Part shown: positions 36,502 to 45,835 of the stretch, one piece after another
Layout of the letters: every line of letters begins with the position of its first letter
Position numbering within the stretch: position 1 is the stretch's first letter
Origin: DATATJ01 sp963789075
GTDB taxonomy: Bacteria > Acidobacteriota > Vicinamibacteria > Vicinamibacterales > CAVVIG01
Reading direction: 5' to 3'
DNA: 64,000 bases
Assembly (NCBI GenBank): GCA_963789075.1
Contig: CAWBJQ010000007.1
Coordinates: 62,001 to 126,000 of the forward strand
Position numbers and translations under genes: made by a program
The notes under the pieces: model-generated
The model's database searches: none
Told to the model about the DNA's origin: nothing
Seen by the model: only the letters and a program-made list of their open reading frames with translations

Positions 36502-38623
36502 TTAGTTCGCCCATCGGGTCGCGCCCGTTTTCAAAACTTGGGCGAACTGCTCCGCAGCCAACGGCCGACTGAAATAAAACCCCTGTCCCTCGCCACAGTC
36601 CTCGGCCTGAAGAAAGGCGAGCTGGTCACGTGTTTCCACGCCCTCGGCAATCACCCGATGCTTGAGACTCCTGCCCATGCCGATGACCGCTCTCACGATT
36701 GCGGCGCCGTTCGAACTGGATGTAATTCCCTGCACGAATGACTGGTCAACTTTCAGCGCGTCGATGGGAAAATGGCTCAAGTAACCCAGGCTGGAATACC
36801 CGACTCCGAAGTCGTCAATCGCAAGCTGCACCCCAATGCTTTTGAGTGCCTGGAGCACCGCGAAAGTGGTGTCACTTGACGCCATCAGCACGCTTTCGGT
36901 GAGCTCAATTTCGAGGTAGCTCGGGTCCAGGCGCGTCTCCTTCAAGACGGCGTCGATATTTTCGAGAAAGGCGCGGCTGCGAAACTCGACGGCGGAGACG
37001 TTGACGGACACCGGAATCGGCGGCAGGCCGGCCTGCTGCCACGCCTGCGCCTGCCGGCACGCTTCGTGGACGACCCACCGGCCGATCGGCGCGATCAGAC
37101 CGCAGTCTTCAGCGATCGACACGAATTGGCCCGGCTCCATCAATCCTCGATCCGGCCACCGCCAGCGGATCAGCGCCTCGCTCCCGACAATCGCGCCGGT
37201 CTTCAGGTCCATCTTCGGCTGGTAGTGCAGCAGGAATTCCTGCCTCTTGAGCGCACCACGCAGCCCCGCTTCGATCGTCCGCCGTTCGACAGCGCGCACG
37301 TTCATGTCGGGTTTGAAGAACCGGTACCGGTCCCGTCCTTCGTCTTTGGCGTGGTACATGGCGATGTCGGCGCTCTTCATCAGCGTCTCCGCATCCTCGC
37401 CATTATCGGGGTACACACTGATGCCGATGGTCGCCGTGACCTGAAGCTCGTGGCCCGCAATTTTGCGCGGCTGGGCGACGGCGGCCATGATTTTTTCCGC
37501 GCCCAACGCCGCGTCCTCCACGTGCTCGAGCTCTGACAAGACCACCACGAACTCGTCCCCGCCTTGTCGGCTGACCGTGTCCGAGCTCCGAACTGACATC
37601 GCCACATCCCGTCCAATGGCCTGTAGCAGCTGGTCGCCCAGCGCGTGTCCGAGCGAGTCGTTGATGTATTTGAAGTGATCGATATCGAAGAAGAGCACTG
37701 CGAGCCCGCGCTGGTGGCGGTGGGCCAGGGCCAGCGCGCGGCCCAGCCGGTCGCTCAGCAACAGACGGTTGGGCAAACCGGTCAGTGCGTCATGGTTCGC
37801 AAGATAGGACATCTGCAGCGCTGTCGCCCTGATCGTGCTCATGTCGCGGATCACGATCACCGCGCCGGACGCCAGTCCCCGCCTGTCATGGATGGGAGCG
37901 GCGGAGTCTTCGATAGGAGACTCGACGCCGTCGCGTCGGATCAGGATGAAGTTCGACGCGAGGTTCACTTGGGCGTTTCCAAGCATCGCTCGTTTCAGGG
38001 GATCGGCGGCGGGCTCGCGGGTGACGCTGTCGACGATCTGGAGCACGTCCTCGAGCGGCCGGCCGACCGCTTCGGCTCGGGACCAGCCGGTCATCGTTTC
38101 CGCCATGCTGTTGAGAAACGTGACGCGACCCGACGGATCCGTGCTGAGCACGGCATCGCTGATCGAATTGAGCGTAACCTCGGCTCGCTTCATTTCCTCG
38201 AACAACGCCTCTTCCGCCAGTTTCCGCTCAATGGCGCGTAGAAGCGCGCGGGGCAGCCAGTAGCTGTCGAGGTGATTCTTGAGAAGGTAGTCGTGCGCGC
38301 CAGCCTGGACGACCTGCCGTGCGAGATCTCCATCCGCGTTGGTGCCGACGACGAGGAGAGGTGTGTTGGGTGCGGCCCGAACCAGCTGTCTCCAACGCGT
38401 CCATGCCAAGACTATCGGGCAGCAGCAGATCGAGCAGAATTGCGCTGATCGGCTTACTGCCCGTCAAACGCTCGAGACCGTCGGTGAGTGTCTCAACCCA
38501 CTCGAGGTCGTATCGTTCGGTCTTCGATTCGGCGAGCGCCTCCCGAATCGTCCCGGCATCGGCGGCGTTCCCACCGATGTGGAGGACACATTGCCTGCTG
38601 GCGCTAACGGTCAACCGGTTCAT
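36502..38623 (-). CDS. REC-PAS-GGDEF-EAL bifunctional c-di-GMP protein, one frameshift
   Basis: About 707 residues. Receiver domain at the start (VLHIGGNAADAGTIREAL, LLDLLLPDSLGMDAL with the Asp). One extra base near 38393 breaks the frame, which resumes VRAAPNTPLLVVGTNADGD. PAS domain: EVTLNSISDAVLSTDPSGRV. GGDEF: DALTGLPNRLLLSDRL and the intact active site RQGGDEFVV. EAL: LLHYQPKMDLKTG, SEALIRW, ELTESVLM, IDDFGVGYSSL, KVDQSFV, AEGVETRDQL, so both activities are possible. Flanked by two receiver-like genes. The single indel suggests sequence error. Confidence 0.92.
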
Positions 38624-38743
38624 GAGTGACGTATTTAACTACGGTTGCCCCGGCAGCGTATGTGCAATCCAGCACATGGTCAGTTGAGCCGAAAGGGCTA
38701 AGCTCGACTGGTCATCGATTCACGTTAACGCCTGTCCTGAGGC

Positions 38744-38779
38744 GGTCCATTCACTGCGCGCGCGCGCAGTGAATGGACC
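38744..38779. promoter_or_regulatory. Perfect 36-bp palindrome before receiver-like gene
   Basis: GGTCCATTCACTGCGCGC is followed immediately by its exact reverse complement, giving a perfect 36-base palindrome with no loop. It lies in the divergent region between the GGDEF-EAL gene and the receiver-like gene, so it could be a shared operator or a cruciform. An in-frame ATG for the receiver gene (38773) lies inside it. Confidence 0.9.
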
Positions 38780-38787
38780 CCTCGGTG

Positions 38788-39255
38788 ATGGCCTGTCGGA
38801 GGCTCCCGTACTCATGGCCAGATCCTCACGTGACCGATACCCGGCAAGTGGTCGCATTGTTCAACGCGAGCGACGACACCGTTGAAATGGTGCAGCTGAT
38901 GCTCGCGTCAGACTTCCAGTGTCTTATCGGCTGCCAGTTCTCTGACCTGAAGAAAGGCCACATTGATTTCGCGCGCTTCGTCGGCGAGCATGATCCGCGG
39001 GTCGTGATCTTCGACATTTCCCCGCCGTACGAGGAGAACTGGAGCTTCTTCAAGACTCTCCGCGATAACCCGGCGATGCAGAGTCGCGGCCTCGTGCTGA
39101 CCACCACCAACAAGGAGCGGCTCGACGAAACCGCCGGCAAAGATTCGAAGGCATTCGAAATCGTCGGCAAGCCGTACGATCTCGCGCAGATCAAGAGCGC
39201 GATCGCCGCCGCCGTTGCCCGTGTCGCATTGGAGGCGCGCACTTCCCGCCTCTAG
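38788..39255 (+). CDS. Atypical response-regulator receiver protein
   Basis: 155 residues from ATG 38788 (ATG 38773 or GTG 38830 also possible; the latter matches the paralogue's length best). VVIFDISPPYEENWSFF contains the candidate phospho-Asp, LVLTTTNKERL the switch Thr, and FEIVGKPYDLAQIKSAI the beta5 Lys-Pro. The acidic pair is again ALFNASDDTVEM. About half identical to the protein at 36022-36462, which it mirrors across the GGDEF-EAL gene. No output domain, so likely a single-domain signalling or localisation protein. Confidence 0.78.
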   Translation: MACRRLPYSWPDPHVTDTRQVVALFNASDDTVEMVQLMLASDFQCLIGCQFSDLKKGHIDFARFVGEHDPRVVIFDISPPYEENWSFFKTLRDNPAMQSRGLVLTTTNKERLDETAGKDSKAFEIVGKPYDLAQIKSAIAAAVARVALEARTSRL

Positions 39256-39261
39256 CTCACC

Positions 39262-39834
39262 CTAACGCGGGGTTTTTCCTGTGTGTTCGTGCTGCTCGGG
39301 CGTGTGCTCGTCGATCTCGCCTGGCGTGGCGGCCATCTTCTGCCAGGACGATTGCACGTCCGGCGGTAGCTTGTCGCTGTGCTTGATGAACGCGATGATC
39401 TTCCACATCTCGTCATCAGACATGATGCCATCCCAGCTCGGCATGCCGGTCATCCGAACGCCGTGCTTGGTCACCCAAAAGAGCCATGCATCGTCATCGT
39501 GCGGGATCCGGTTGATCAATTGCGGCGCGGGAGGATTGAGCTTGTTTTGCATCGGGCTGATCTTCGCCTTCGCGCCGCCGTGACAGAACGCGCAGTGCTC
39601 CTCGTATTCCTGGGCACCTTCGATCAAGTTCGCCGACGTGAGCTGAACGGGGTTGCCCCCGGCCGGCTTGTGTCTGTCGGCGTATTCGTCCATGGCGCGG
39701 CTCGCCAGCACACGCTCGATCGAGCCGGGAGGGTTGTCGGCGCCGATCGGATAGAGGCCCAGGTGCGACACTGCAAGGACACCGCTTGCGATCGCGACCA
39801 GCGTGACGAGAACTCCGAGGACGAATCCTCTCAT
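39262..39834 (-). CDS. Membrane-anchored monohaem cytochrome c
   Basis: 190 residues. One N-terminal helix (GFVLGVLVTLVAIASGVLAV) anchors the protein to the membrane. Haem c binds at CAFCH (residues 82-86). The distal ligand is probably Met in VRMTGMPSW. DDEMWKIIAFIKH is the usual C-terminal helix of class I cytochromes. The tail is His/Glu-rich. It is an electron carrier on the periplasmic side; partner unknown. Convergent with the receiver-like gene. Confidence 0.9.
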   Translation of the reverse strand: MRGFVLGVLVTLVAIASGVLAVSHLGLYPIGADNPPGSIERVLASRAMDEYADRHKPAGGNPVQLTSANLIEGAQEYEEHCAFCHGGAKAKISPMQNKLNPPAPQLINRIPHDDDAWLFWVTKHGVRMTGMPSWDGIMSDDEMWKIIAFIKHSDKLPPDVQSSWQKMAATPGEIDEHTPEQHEHTGKTPR

Positions 39835-39913
39835 GCCACCCTTCCTTCTTCAGTTTTCCGAGAGGAACAATCGTTGGAATTCGACACTCTGGTAGCGAAT
39901 ATCCAGGACGTGT

Positions 39914-40225
39914 TCAGGACGCCTTCCGTGCCTCGCGCTGCATCGCTTGATGCAGGTCCCAATCGGCCTGCAATCGCATCCAGAGCTGCGGCGACGTCTT
40001 CAGAAAACGTGCGAGCCGCAACGCGGTGTCCGCCGTGATGCCGCGCTTTCCAAGGACAATCTCATTCAACCGATTGAGCGAGATGCCGAGGCGCTTTGCG
40101 GCTTCGAGTTGCCCCACGCCGAGCGGCTCGAGGTAGTCCTCGAGCAGAATCTCACCAGGCGGGATCGCCGGACCCAGCCAGTTCGGATTCCTAGTGATAG
40201 TCTTCGACGCAGACTTCGTAGGCAT
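39914..40225 (-). CDS. higA: HigA-type antitoxin (HTH-Xre)
   Basis: 103 residues. It has the HigA signature PPGEILLEDYLEPLGVGQLE followed by the HTH AAKRLGISLNRLNEIVLGKR and ITADTALRLARFLKTSPQLW. It binds and neutralises HigB and represses the operon. The toxin gene comes first and overlaps by 35 bases, the usual higBA order. An inverted repeat upstream of the pair is the expected operator. Confidence 0.95.
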   Translation of the reverse strand: MPTKSASKTITRNPNWLGPAIPPGEILLEDYLEPLGVGQLEAAKRLGISLNRLNEIVLGKRGITADTALRLARFLKTSPQLWMRLQADWDLHQAMQREARKAS

Positions 40226-40481
40226 GGCCGCTCTCCCATCGGAACGTGACGCGATACTGCTCGTTGATGCGTATGCTCAGGCGGCCGGCTCGATCGCCCT
40301 TCAACTGTTCCAAGCGATTACCGGCGGGAATCGCGAGATCCTCGAGCTTGGCGGCAGCGTCCAGCAGTTTCAACTTCCGCTGAGCGCCTCGCCAGAGATC
40401 TCGAGGAATTCGCCGCGCGGAACGAGTATTTCGTTCGCGGAACAGATCCGCTGTGGTCTCGTCTCGAAACGAGTGAATCAC
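40191..40481 (-). CDS. higB: HigB-type toxin (RelE/ParE fold mRNA interferase)
   Basis: 96 residues. MIHSFRDETTADLFRERNTR at the start, LKLLDAAAKLEDLAIPAGNR in the middle, and the RelE-fold strands GDRAGRLSIRINEQYRVTFRW and VEDYH at the end are typical of HigB (family includes Proteus Rts1 HigB). Cuts translated mRNA at the ribosome when the antitoxin is lost. The overlap with higA couples their translation. Confidence 0.95.
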   Translation of the reverse strand: MIHSFRDETTADLFRERNTRSARRIPRDLWRGAQRKLKLLDAAAKLEDLAIPAGNRLEQLKGDRAGRLSIRINEQYRVTFRWESGHAYEVCVEDYH

Positions 40482-40492
40482 ACGAGATACAT

Positions 40493-40513
40493 ATTACACG
40501 AGTAGTGTGTAAT
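40493..40513. promoter_or_regulatory. Probable HigA operator
   Basis: ATTACAC-N7-GTGTAAT is a perfect 7-base inverted repeat, 12 bases upstream of the higB start. It is an AT-rich patch in GC-rich DNA, the expected place for autorepression by HigA or the HigBA complex. Confidence 0.65.
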
Positions 40514-40594
40514 GTCAAGCTGGCGGGGCCGCCTATCCGTCGTGTTCGTTGAACGACCGGCGGGAATACTCGACCCAGGTGTACCCGCTCCGAT

Positions 40595-41224
40595 TTATTC
40601 AGCCTCCGGCACACCGTCGAAGAAATCAACGACGCCGGTCTCCAGCGAATACTCGGCGCCCACGACGACGAGCCCGTTTTCCTGGATTCGCGGCTCGAGG
40701 ACGTCGGATCCGTGTCGCAGGTGGTTTGCGGAGACGCGGATGTTGCTGCGAACGGCGTGCCGCACGAGAGCCTCCGAGTCGTGTCTGAGTTCCGTCGCCA
40801 GCAAGCCTTCCACTGATGGCCGAATGCGGTCGACGATCGACCGCAGATTCCGCGACTGCTTCTCCCTCGGCCGCATGAGCTCTTCCAGCGTGGCCAGCAC
40901 AGCCCCACACTGGGAGTGGCCCAGAACCACAACGAGCGGCGTGCCGAACCGCTCTGCGGCGTACTCCACGCTGCCGACTTGAGAGGAAGCGACGATGTTT
41001 CCGGCAACGCGGATGACGAACAGGTCGCCCAGTCCTTGGTCGAAGATGATCTCTGCCGGTACCCGCGAATCGGAACACCCGAGAATGATGGCGAATGGTT
41101 CCTGACCTGCCGCCAACTCGCTGCGTCGCGCCTGGCTCGCGAGTATGTCACTGCGCCGAACGCCAGACGCGAAGCGACGGTTCCCATCTCGCAAGCGTTC
41201 GAGTGCCTCTCGCGCTGAAATCAT
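40595..41224 (-). CDS. Beta-class carbonic anhydrase
   Basis: 209 residues. Zinc ligands and catalytic dyad are visible: ILGCSDSRVPAE (Cys, Asp-Arg), then VLGHSQCGAV (His, Cys). LERLRDGNRRFASG and LFVIRVAGN are typical flanks. It interconverts CO2 and bicarbonate in the cytoplasm; no signal peptide is seen. A stand-alone gene between HigBA and the ModE-like regulator. Confidence 0.95.
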   Translation of the reverse strand: MISAREALERLRDGNRRFASGVRRSDILASQARRSELAAGQEPFAIILGCSDSRVPAEIIFDQGLGDLFVIRVAGNIVASSQVGSVEYAAERFGTPLVVVLGHSQCGAVLATLEELMRPREKQSRNLRSIVDRIRPSVEGLLATELRHDSEALVRHAVRSNIRVSANHLRHGSDVLEPRIQENGLVVVGAEYSLETGVVDFFDGVPEAE

Positions 41225-41276
41225 GAATCCCTTTCCTTTTCAGAAACCGCCCAGGACGCGAGGCCGTGTCCGCGGG

Positions 41277-41651
41277 CTATGAGGAGCGGCGGGGCTTTCG
41301 CCTGGTGGGCGCAGCGGATCGCCGTTTGAATGCGTGGACAAACGCTCGCTGGACGCCCGCTTCGACGCGACGCTGAAGCTCCCGGTAGCGCTCGATGAAT
41401 CGGCGTCCCTCGCGGGTGAGACGCGCTCCCGCGTCTTTGCCGCGCCCCGGAGTGCGCTCCAGTATCTGGAAGCCCGCGGCCGATTCCAGCTCTCGAATAT
41501 ATCCCCAGGCGGTGCGGTACGACATGCCCATTCGTCCGACGGCCTTGCTAATCGAGCCCAGCTCGTCGATCAACTCGAACAATCGGGCCCTTCCCTTGCC
41601 GAATTTCGTTCGATCGCTGAAGCACACCCACACCCTGATCTTGGGTTCCAT
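41277..41651 (-). CDS. ModE N-terminal-type winged-helix regulator
   Basis: 124 residues from ATG 41651, which follows GGAAG. The winged helix shows GKGRARLFELIDELGSISK then AVGRMGMSYRTAWGYIRELE and RTPGRGKDAGARLTREGR, as in ModE, but there is no C-terminal molybdate-binding MOP domain. Small ModE-like proteins of this kind often control molybdate or tungstate uptake. It is encoded 84 bases downstream of the oxyanion-binding-protein gene on the same strand. Confidence 0.88.
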   Translation of the reverse strand: MEPKIRVWVCFSDRTKFGKGRARLFELIDELGSISKAVGRMGMSYRTAWGYIRELESAAGFQILERTPGRGKDAGARLTREGRRFIERYRELQRRVEAGVQRAFVHAFKRRSAAPTRRKPRRSS

Positions 41652-41734
41652 GATTCTTCCCAATGGGTTACTTGGTCCGTGTTCCCAGCACGAATCCGTT
41701 GCGAAATCTTACTCCGACGGCATGCGCTTCACGA

Positions 41735-42805
41735 TCAGCGAATCGACCCCGTCATTCGGACCAGGGGCCGCAACGACGCGGGAAGGCGACGAAAATCCGC
41801 GAGGCTCACGAGCGCGGGCGAAATTGGCGCGGGACCGTGATCGGTCAGCATCGCCGTCCCCGTGCGGCCCAGCAACAGCTGGAGAAACTTGATCGCGTTG
41901 TCCCGGTTTCGGGCGGTCTTCATCACCGTGATCCCCCATGCGACGCGGGTGCCTCGAATCTCAACGCTCTGTACGCTCTCTGGCGTTCCGAGTCCCGGCA
42001 GCACCACCCGCGCATGCGCATAGTGGGCGGCCTTCGCCGGCTCCGACATGTTGATCTCGTCGGGGAGGTCGACGTACCGGACATCGGGATTGGCACTGGC
42101 CATCGCGCGCGCACTGTGTTCGTACATCAGTTGAACATCGAATCGGTCGCCGAGCGTAGAGCCGGACGGGGCTGGGCCTGCGATCACCACGTGCTCCAGC
42201 AGATTGTTGTAGAGGTTTGGGACGTGATAGTACGCTTCAGCCAACTGGAAGATCATGTCGGCCCGGTACGCGCCCGGATCGAGAAACGGGTGCCCGGTCC
42301 CAATCGCGACTCCAGGCGTCGTCAGGACTTCGTACCACTTCGCGATCGCCCTCGGGACGGCGTCCAACGTGCCGGGTCGCTCGCCAGCAGGTTCGGCAAC
42401 GGAAAGCTTCTTGTTGGCCAGGCTGCGCGCTGAATACGCCAGCACCATCTTCCCGCGGGCGAACACGATGGTGTACGTCGCATAGCCGGCGGGCTTCATG
42501 AACAGGTCGATGTCCGAATCGTCTGCTGGTGCGTACAGGTCACAGGCTTGTCCTCCCGCCGTGATCTGTCGTGCAGCATCCACGCTACCCATCGCCACAT
42601 CTTTCACCTGAATGCCGGTCTGGCAGGTAAAGGTCGCCACGAGAGGCGTGAAGGCGGGGGTCAGGCTCCCGGCGCGATAGATGATCAGTCGCTGGTCAGA
42701 CGAGGGCGCGCAGGTCGCCGGCTGACCAGCGGCAGCCAGAGGAAGAGTGACCGCGAGGGTGGCGACTCCGTATGCGCACCGGCGCAGCAGCTGTGTTCGA
42801 GACAT
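41735..42805 (-). CDS. Extracellular oxyanion-binding protein, ModA/WtpA-like (molybdate/tungstate)
   Basis: 356 residues. The signal peptide is MSRTQLLRRCAYGVATLAVT. The type 2 periplasmic fold begins RLIIYRAGSLTPAFTPLVAT, a ModA/WtpA hallmark, followed by MGSVDAARQITAGGQACDLY and a C-terminal AWGITVMKTARNRDNAIKFLQ. It binds an oxyanion in the periplasm. No cognate permease or ATPase is intact next to it; instead a TonB receptor is 17 bases upstream in the same direction. Confidence 0.82.
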   Translation of the reverse strand: MSRTQLLRRCAYGVATLAVTLPLAAAGQPATCAPSSDQRLIIYRAGSLTPAFTPLVATFTCQTGIQVKDVAMGSVDAARQITAGGQACDLYAPADDSDIDLFMKPAGYATYTIVFARGKMVLAYSARSLANKKLSVAEPAGERPGTLDAVPRAIAKWYEVLTTPGVAIGTGHPFLDPGAYRADMIFQLAEAYYHVPNLYNNLLEHVVIAGPAPSGSTLGDRFDVQLMYEHSARAMASANPDVRYVDLPDEINMSEPAKAAHYAHARVVLPGLGTPESVQSVEIRGTRVAWGITVMKTARNRDNAIKFLQLLLGRTGTAMLTDHGPAPISPALVSLADFRRLPASLRPLVRMTGSIR

Positions 42806-42822
42806 GATTGGTTCGTTCCAGA

Positions 42823-45402
42823 CTAGAAGTCGATCCGCATCGAGGCGGTCGTCAGCCGCGGCTCTCCCACGTGTCCAAGATAGGAGCCGGTGCTCTGTCC
42901 GGTGATGCTGCCCGGGCCCAACGTCGACCAGTAGCGCACATCGGTCACGTTGTTGACGGTGACGCGCCAGGTCGTCACTCTTCCGAGCAGCACAGTCGTG
43001 TAGCGGACGCCGAGGTCGAACACGTCGTACTGCGGCGTGTAGGTGCTGTTGATGTCGTCCAGCCAACGGCGGCCGACGTGCTGCCAGTCAGCGTTCACAA
43101 ATGCGCCCGGCAGCACGGGCAGGCGATACTCAGCGAGAATATTGGATTTGATGTTCGGGATCCCCACGAATAACTTGTGGTTCGTGGCGGCGATCCCCGT
43201 GTCGACGAGCCGGGAATCGAGCACCGAGACACCGCCCGTCACCATCACGCTTGGGATGATCCGGCCAGAGAGCATCGATTCGAAGCCGTTGTTGACCTGG
43301 TTGCCGGTTATCGCGAACTCCTGACAGTTCGATGTCCCGGACTGAGAGCCGCAGATCGGATTGAACACGCCGATCATATACGTGGCAAACGGCCGCTCGA
43401 TCCGGAAGACGCTGGTCGAGAAGGCGATCTTGCGCACCATGAACTTATAGCCGATCTCGGCCCCTTTGCTTCGGTAGGGCGGCAATGCCTGATTGGCGTT
43501 GACGATGACCACGGAGCCACTGTTCGCCGCCGCCACATCCGGCGCCTGAATACTGTTGGCATACGTCCCGTAGAGCGTCATGTTTGCGCGAGGCTTGAAC
43601 ATCACACTGGCCGCCGGACTCAGGCCGTTGCTCGAGTAGCCGCCCGCGATCTCGGTCCGCTGGAAGTTCGTCGCGTTGCTGTCCGCGTAGCTGTTCGTCC
43701 AGGTCCAATCCTCGCTGGCAGCCACTCTGACGAGCCATCGCGGCGTGAGCGTGATCGTGTCACCAACGTCGACGCCCTGTTGATGGATGATGCTGGAAAC
43801 ATAGACTCCGGTTGATGGGCTCGTTTGCTCGTACGAGAAGAGGCCGGCCGCCGGCGGGACGAACACGAGCGGCGCGTCGATGTTGGCCTGACACACGCCT
43901 TGCGGAGTGTTCTCCGTGCACAGCGCGGTCTTGGTCGGGCCTGTGACCGGGGCATGCGTCGAGAACCGGTAGCCCGTGGTCCCGATCGTCAGGTCGTGCC
44001 GAACGGCGCCTGTCGCAAATTGACCCGTCGCGTACGCCAAGTCGCTCGTCACCCCGAAGCGCGGCGCCAAGGACGAGAAAGCGTTGGCGAGGTACGTCTT
44101 GTAATTGCCGTTGTTGTCAATCAGCTGGTTCACCGCCGTGTTGATATTGCGGTCTGAGAGCTGATTCAGGACTCCGGCAACCAGGTGCCAATGCGAGCCG
44201 AGCTCGTGCTTCACCCGGACTTCACTGAGCTGCGACGTCAGATCGACGCCCGAGAACGATTGCCCATAACCCTGCCGCGTCGGGTCCGGCGCGTTCGCCG
44301 GCAGCAGGATGCTCTTGGACCCGGACATGGAAGGCGGCGTCGTGGTCGGCGCATAGGCGAACCAGCCGGGATAGCCGTGCTGGAATAGGTTGTAATAGCT
44401 GTAGTTCCCTTCGATCACGGTGTTGGCGGATACACGGGCGTCGAGCGCGACGGCGGCCAACCCGCGTCGAAGTTCGCTGTCGGTGACGTAACCGGTGCCC
44501 TTGCCGACCACCAGGTTTGTGCGATAGCCGAACATCTTGTCCTTCCCGAATCGTCCGGCCAGGTCGGCATGCCCGGTCGCGATGGTGCTCCCTTCATAGG
44601 TCACCTCGACCTCGTGCAGCGGCACTGCGGTCGGACGCTTGGTGACGAAGTTGAAGATCCCGGATGGGTTGGCGGGCCCATAGAGCGGGCCGCTCAACCC
44701 GTTGACGACCTCGATCTGCTCGTACTCCTCGAGCGCGCTGGGCGTGGTCACGGCGAAGCCCATCCCGTCCTTGCGGTCGTTCTGCATGTTGCTGCCCTGC
44801 ATGCCACGGGTGCCGGGACGGAGCACTTCCGGTCCCTGCATTTCCTGGAAGGAGACGAGCGGCAGGTACTTCGCGGCTTCCTTGAAGTTTCGCGATTGCG
44901 TGTCGTCAATCAACTGGCGCGAGATGACATTGACGGTATAGGGCAGGTCGAGGGTCGGCGTCGCGCCCAGGGGGCCTCCATCCGTGACGTGGTCCACGCG
45001 GTAGGCGTTTTCGACGCTGCCAGCCGAGACGGTCACGGTTTCAGCGGTTCCGGCCACCACGAGCGCCAGATCAGCGGTGACGGTCTGCCCCGCCACGACG
45101 ACGAGTTCGTCGCTGATGCTGGATGCGAATCCCTCCGCATGGGCTTCCACAACATAGGGACCAGGCTCGACAGACGGAAAGGTGTAAACACCACGGCTAT
45201 TGGTGAGCATCGTGAGCCGGACCTGTGTCGCCTGGTTCGTCACCGTCACCGCTGCGCCAGTCACTACTGCCGCGTCCGCGTCCGTCACGGTGCCGGTGAT
45301 ATGACCCGTGCGGGCAGTCTGCGCCAACGCAGACGACGCCCACGACACAATTGCCACGAGGCAGAGGACCGCTCGCACGAACCTTGTGAAATTGGGCGTC
45401 AC
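42823..45402 (-). CDS. TonB-dependent outer-membrane receptor, siderophore-receptor type
   Basis: 859 residues. Signal peptide, then a carboxypeptidase-regulatory-like domain (GHITGTVTDADAAVVTGAAV), then a plug (LDLPYTVNVISRQLIDDTQS, GPEVLRPGTRGM, VVNGLSGPLYGPANPSGIFN) and a beta-barrel ending in Phe (ASMRIDF). Start is GTG. Its plug resembles siderophore receptors. Tight linkage to an oxyanion-binding protein and a ModE-like regulator suggests it takes up molybdate/tungstate or a metal chelate carrying it, energised by TonB. That substrate is an inference. Confidence 0.93.
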   Translation of the reverse strand: MTPNFTRFVRAVLCLVAIVSWASSALAQTARTGHITGTVTDADAAVVTGAAVTVTNQATQVRLTMLTNSRGVYTFPSVEPGPYVVEAHAEGFASSISDELVVVAGQTVTADLALVVAGTAETVTVSAGSVENAYRVDHVTDGGPLGATPTLDLPYTVNVISRQLIDDTQSRNFKEAAKYLPLVSFQEMQGPEVLRPGTRGMQGSNMQNDRKDGMGFAVTTPSALEEYEQIEVVNGLSGPLYGPANPSGIFNFVTKRPTAVPLHEVEVTYEGSTIATGHADLAGRFGKDKMFGYRTNLVVGKGTGYVTDSELRRGLAAVALDARVSANTVIEGNYSYYNLFQHGYPGWFAYAPTTTPPSMSGSKSILLPANAPDPTRQGYGQSFSGVDLTSQLSEVRVKHELGSHWHLVAGVLNQLSDRNINTAVNQLIDNNGNYKTYLANAFSSLAPRFGVTSDLAYATGQFATGAVRHDLTIGTTGYRFSTHAPVTGPTKTALCTENTPQGVCQANIDAPLVFVPPAAGLFSYEQTSPSTGVYVSSIIHQQGVDVGDTITLTPRWLVRVAASEDWTWTNSYADSNATNFQRTEIAGGYSSNGLSPAASVMFKPRANMTLYGTYANSIQAPDVAAANSGSVVIVNANQALPPYRSKGAEIGYKFMVRKIAFSTSVFRIERPFATYMIGVFNPICGSQSGTSNCQEFAITGNQVNNGFESMLSGRIIPSVMVTGGVSVLDSRLVDTGIAATNHKLFVGIPNIKSNILAEYRLPVLPGAFVNADWQHVGRRWLDDINSTYTPQYDVFDLGVRYTTVLLGRVTTWRVTVNNVTDVRYWSTLGPGSITGQSTGSYLGHVGEPRLTTASMRIDF

Positions 45403-45717
45403 ACTCGGAAATCAAAGAACTTGCCATGCCCAGCCTGACCGAACCCGAACCCACCTCCGTTCTTGCCTGGTAAGTCGCGGGCCGCTCGAGAACCAGCCCG
45501 AGTCTGACAGGACAACCGTCTGGACGGCGCGAACGAGGACGCATGGTGCCGCCCGTCCACGTCAATTGTGCTTAGAAAAGCATATTTAGTGACCGAAATC
45601 GGTCGCGCCACGCGTCCATCGGTCTGGTTGACAATGGGAACGGCACCGAGTGTGATCGTGGCCGCGCGAACGGCATCACAGTCATCATCGGCCAAACCCC
45701 GAGGCTCGTGAGGTCCG

Positions 45718-45830
45718 GTGAACGGTCTGCTCGCTGACTTCCGGCGGCCAGAAATGCTGCACGGTGTGGCGCTGACGCTGCGCGTCACTGGCAGCGCGCT
45801 GCCGCTTGCGACGATCAGCGGCGAGGCAGC
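45718..45830 (+). pseudogene. Possible remnant of a ModB/TupB-type ABC permease N-terminus
   Basis: The reading frame gives VNGLLADFRRPEMLHGVALT and continues LRVTGSALPLATISG, which resembles the first membrane helix of molybdate/tungstate permeases. It then becomes nonsense. The rest of 45403-45835 holds no supported gene. Short and unproven, but it fits the missing permease of the neighbouring binding protein. Confidence 0.3.
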
Positions 45831-45835
45831 GTTAT

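Noticed and set aside
45403..45600. Possible Moco-type riboswitch or ModE box upstream of the TonB receptor gene
   Set aside because: No recognisable conserved core and no clear TATA-type ModE palindrome.
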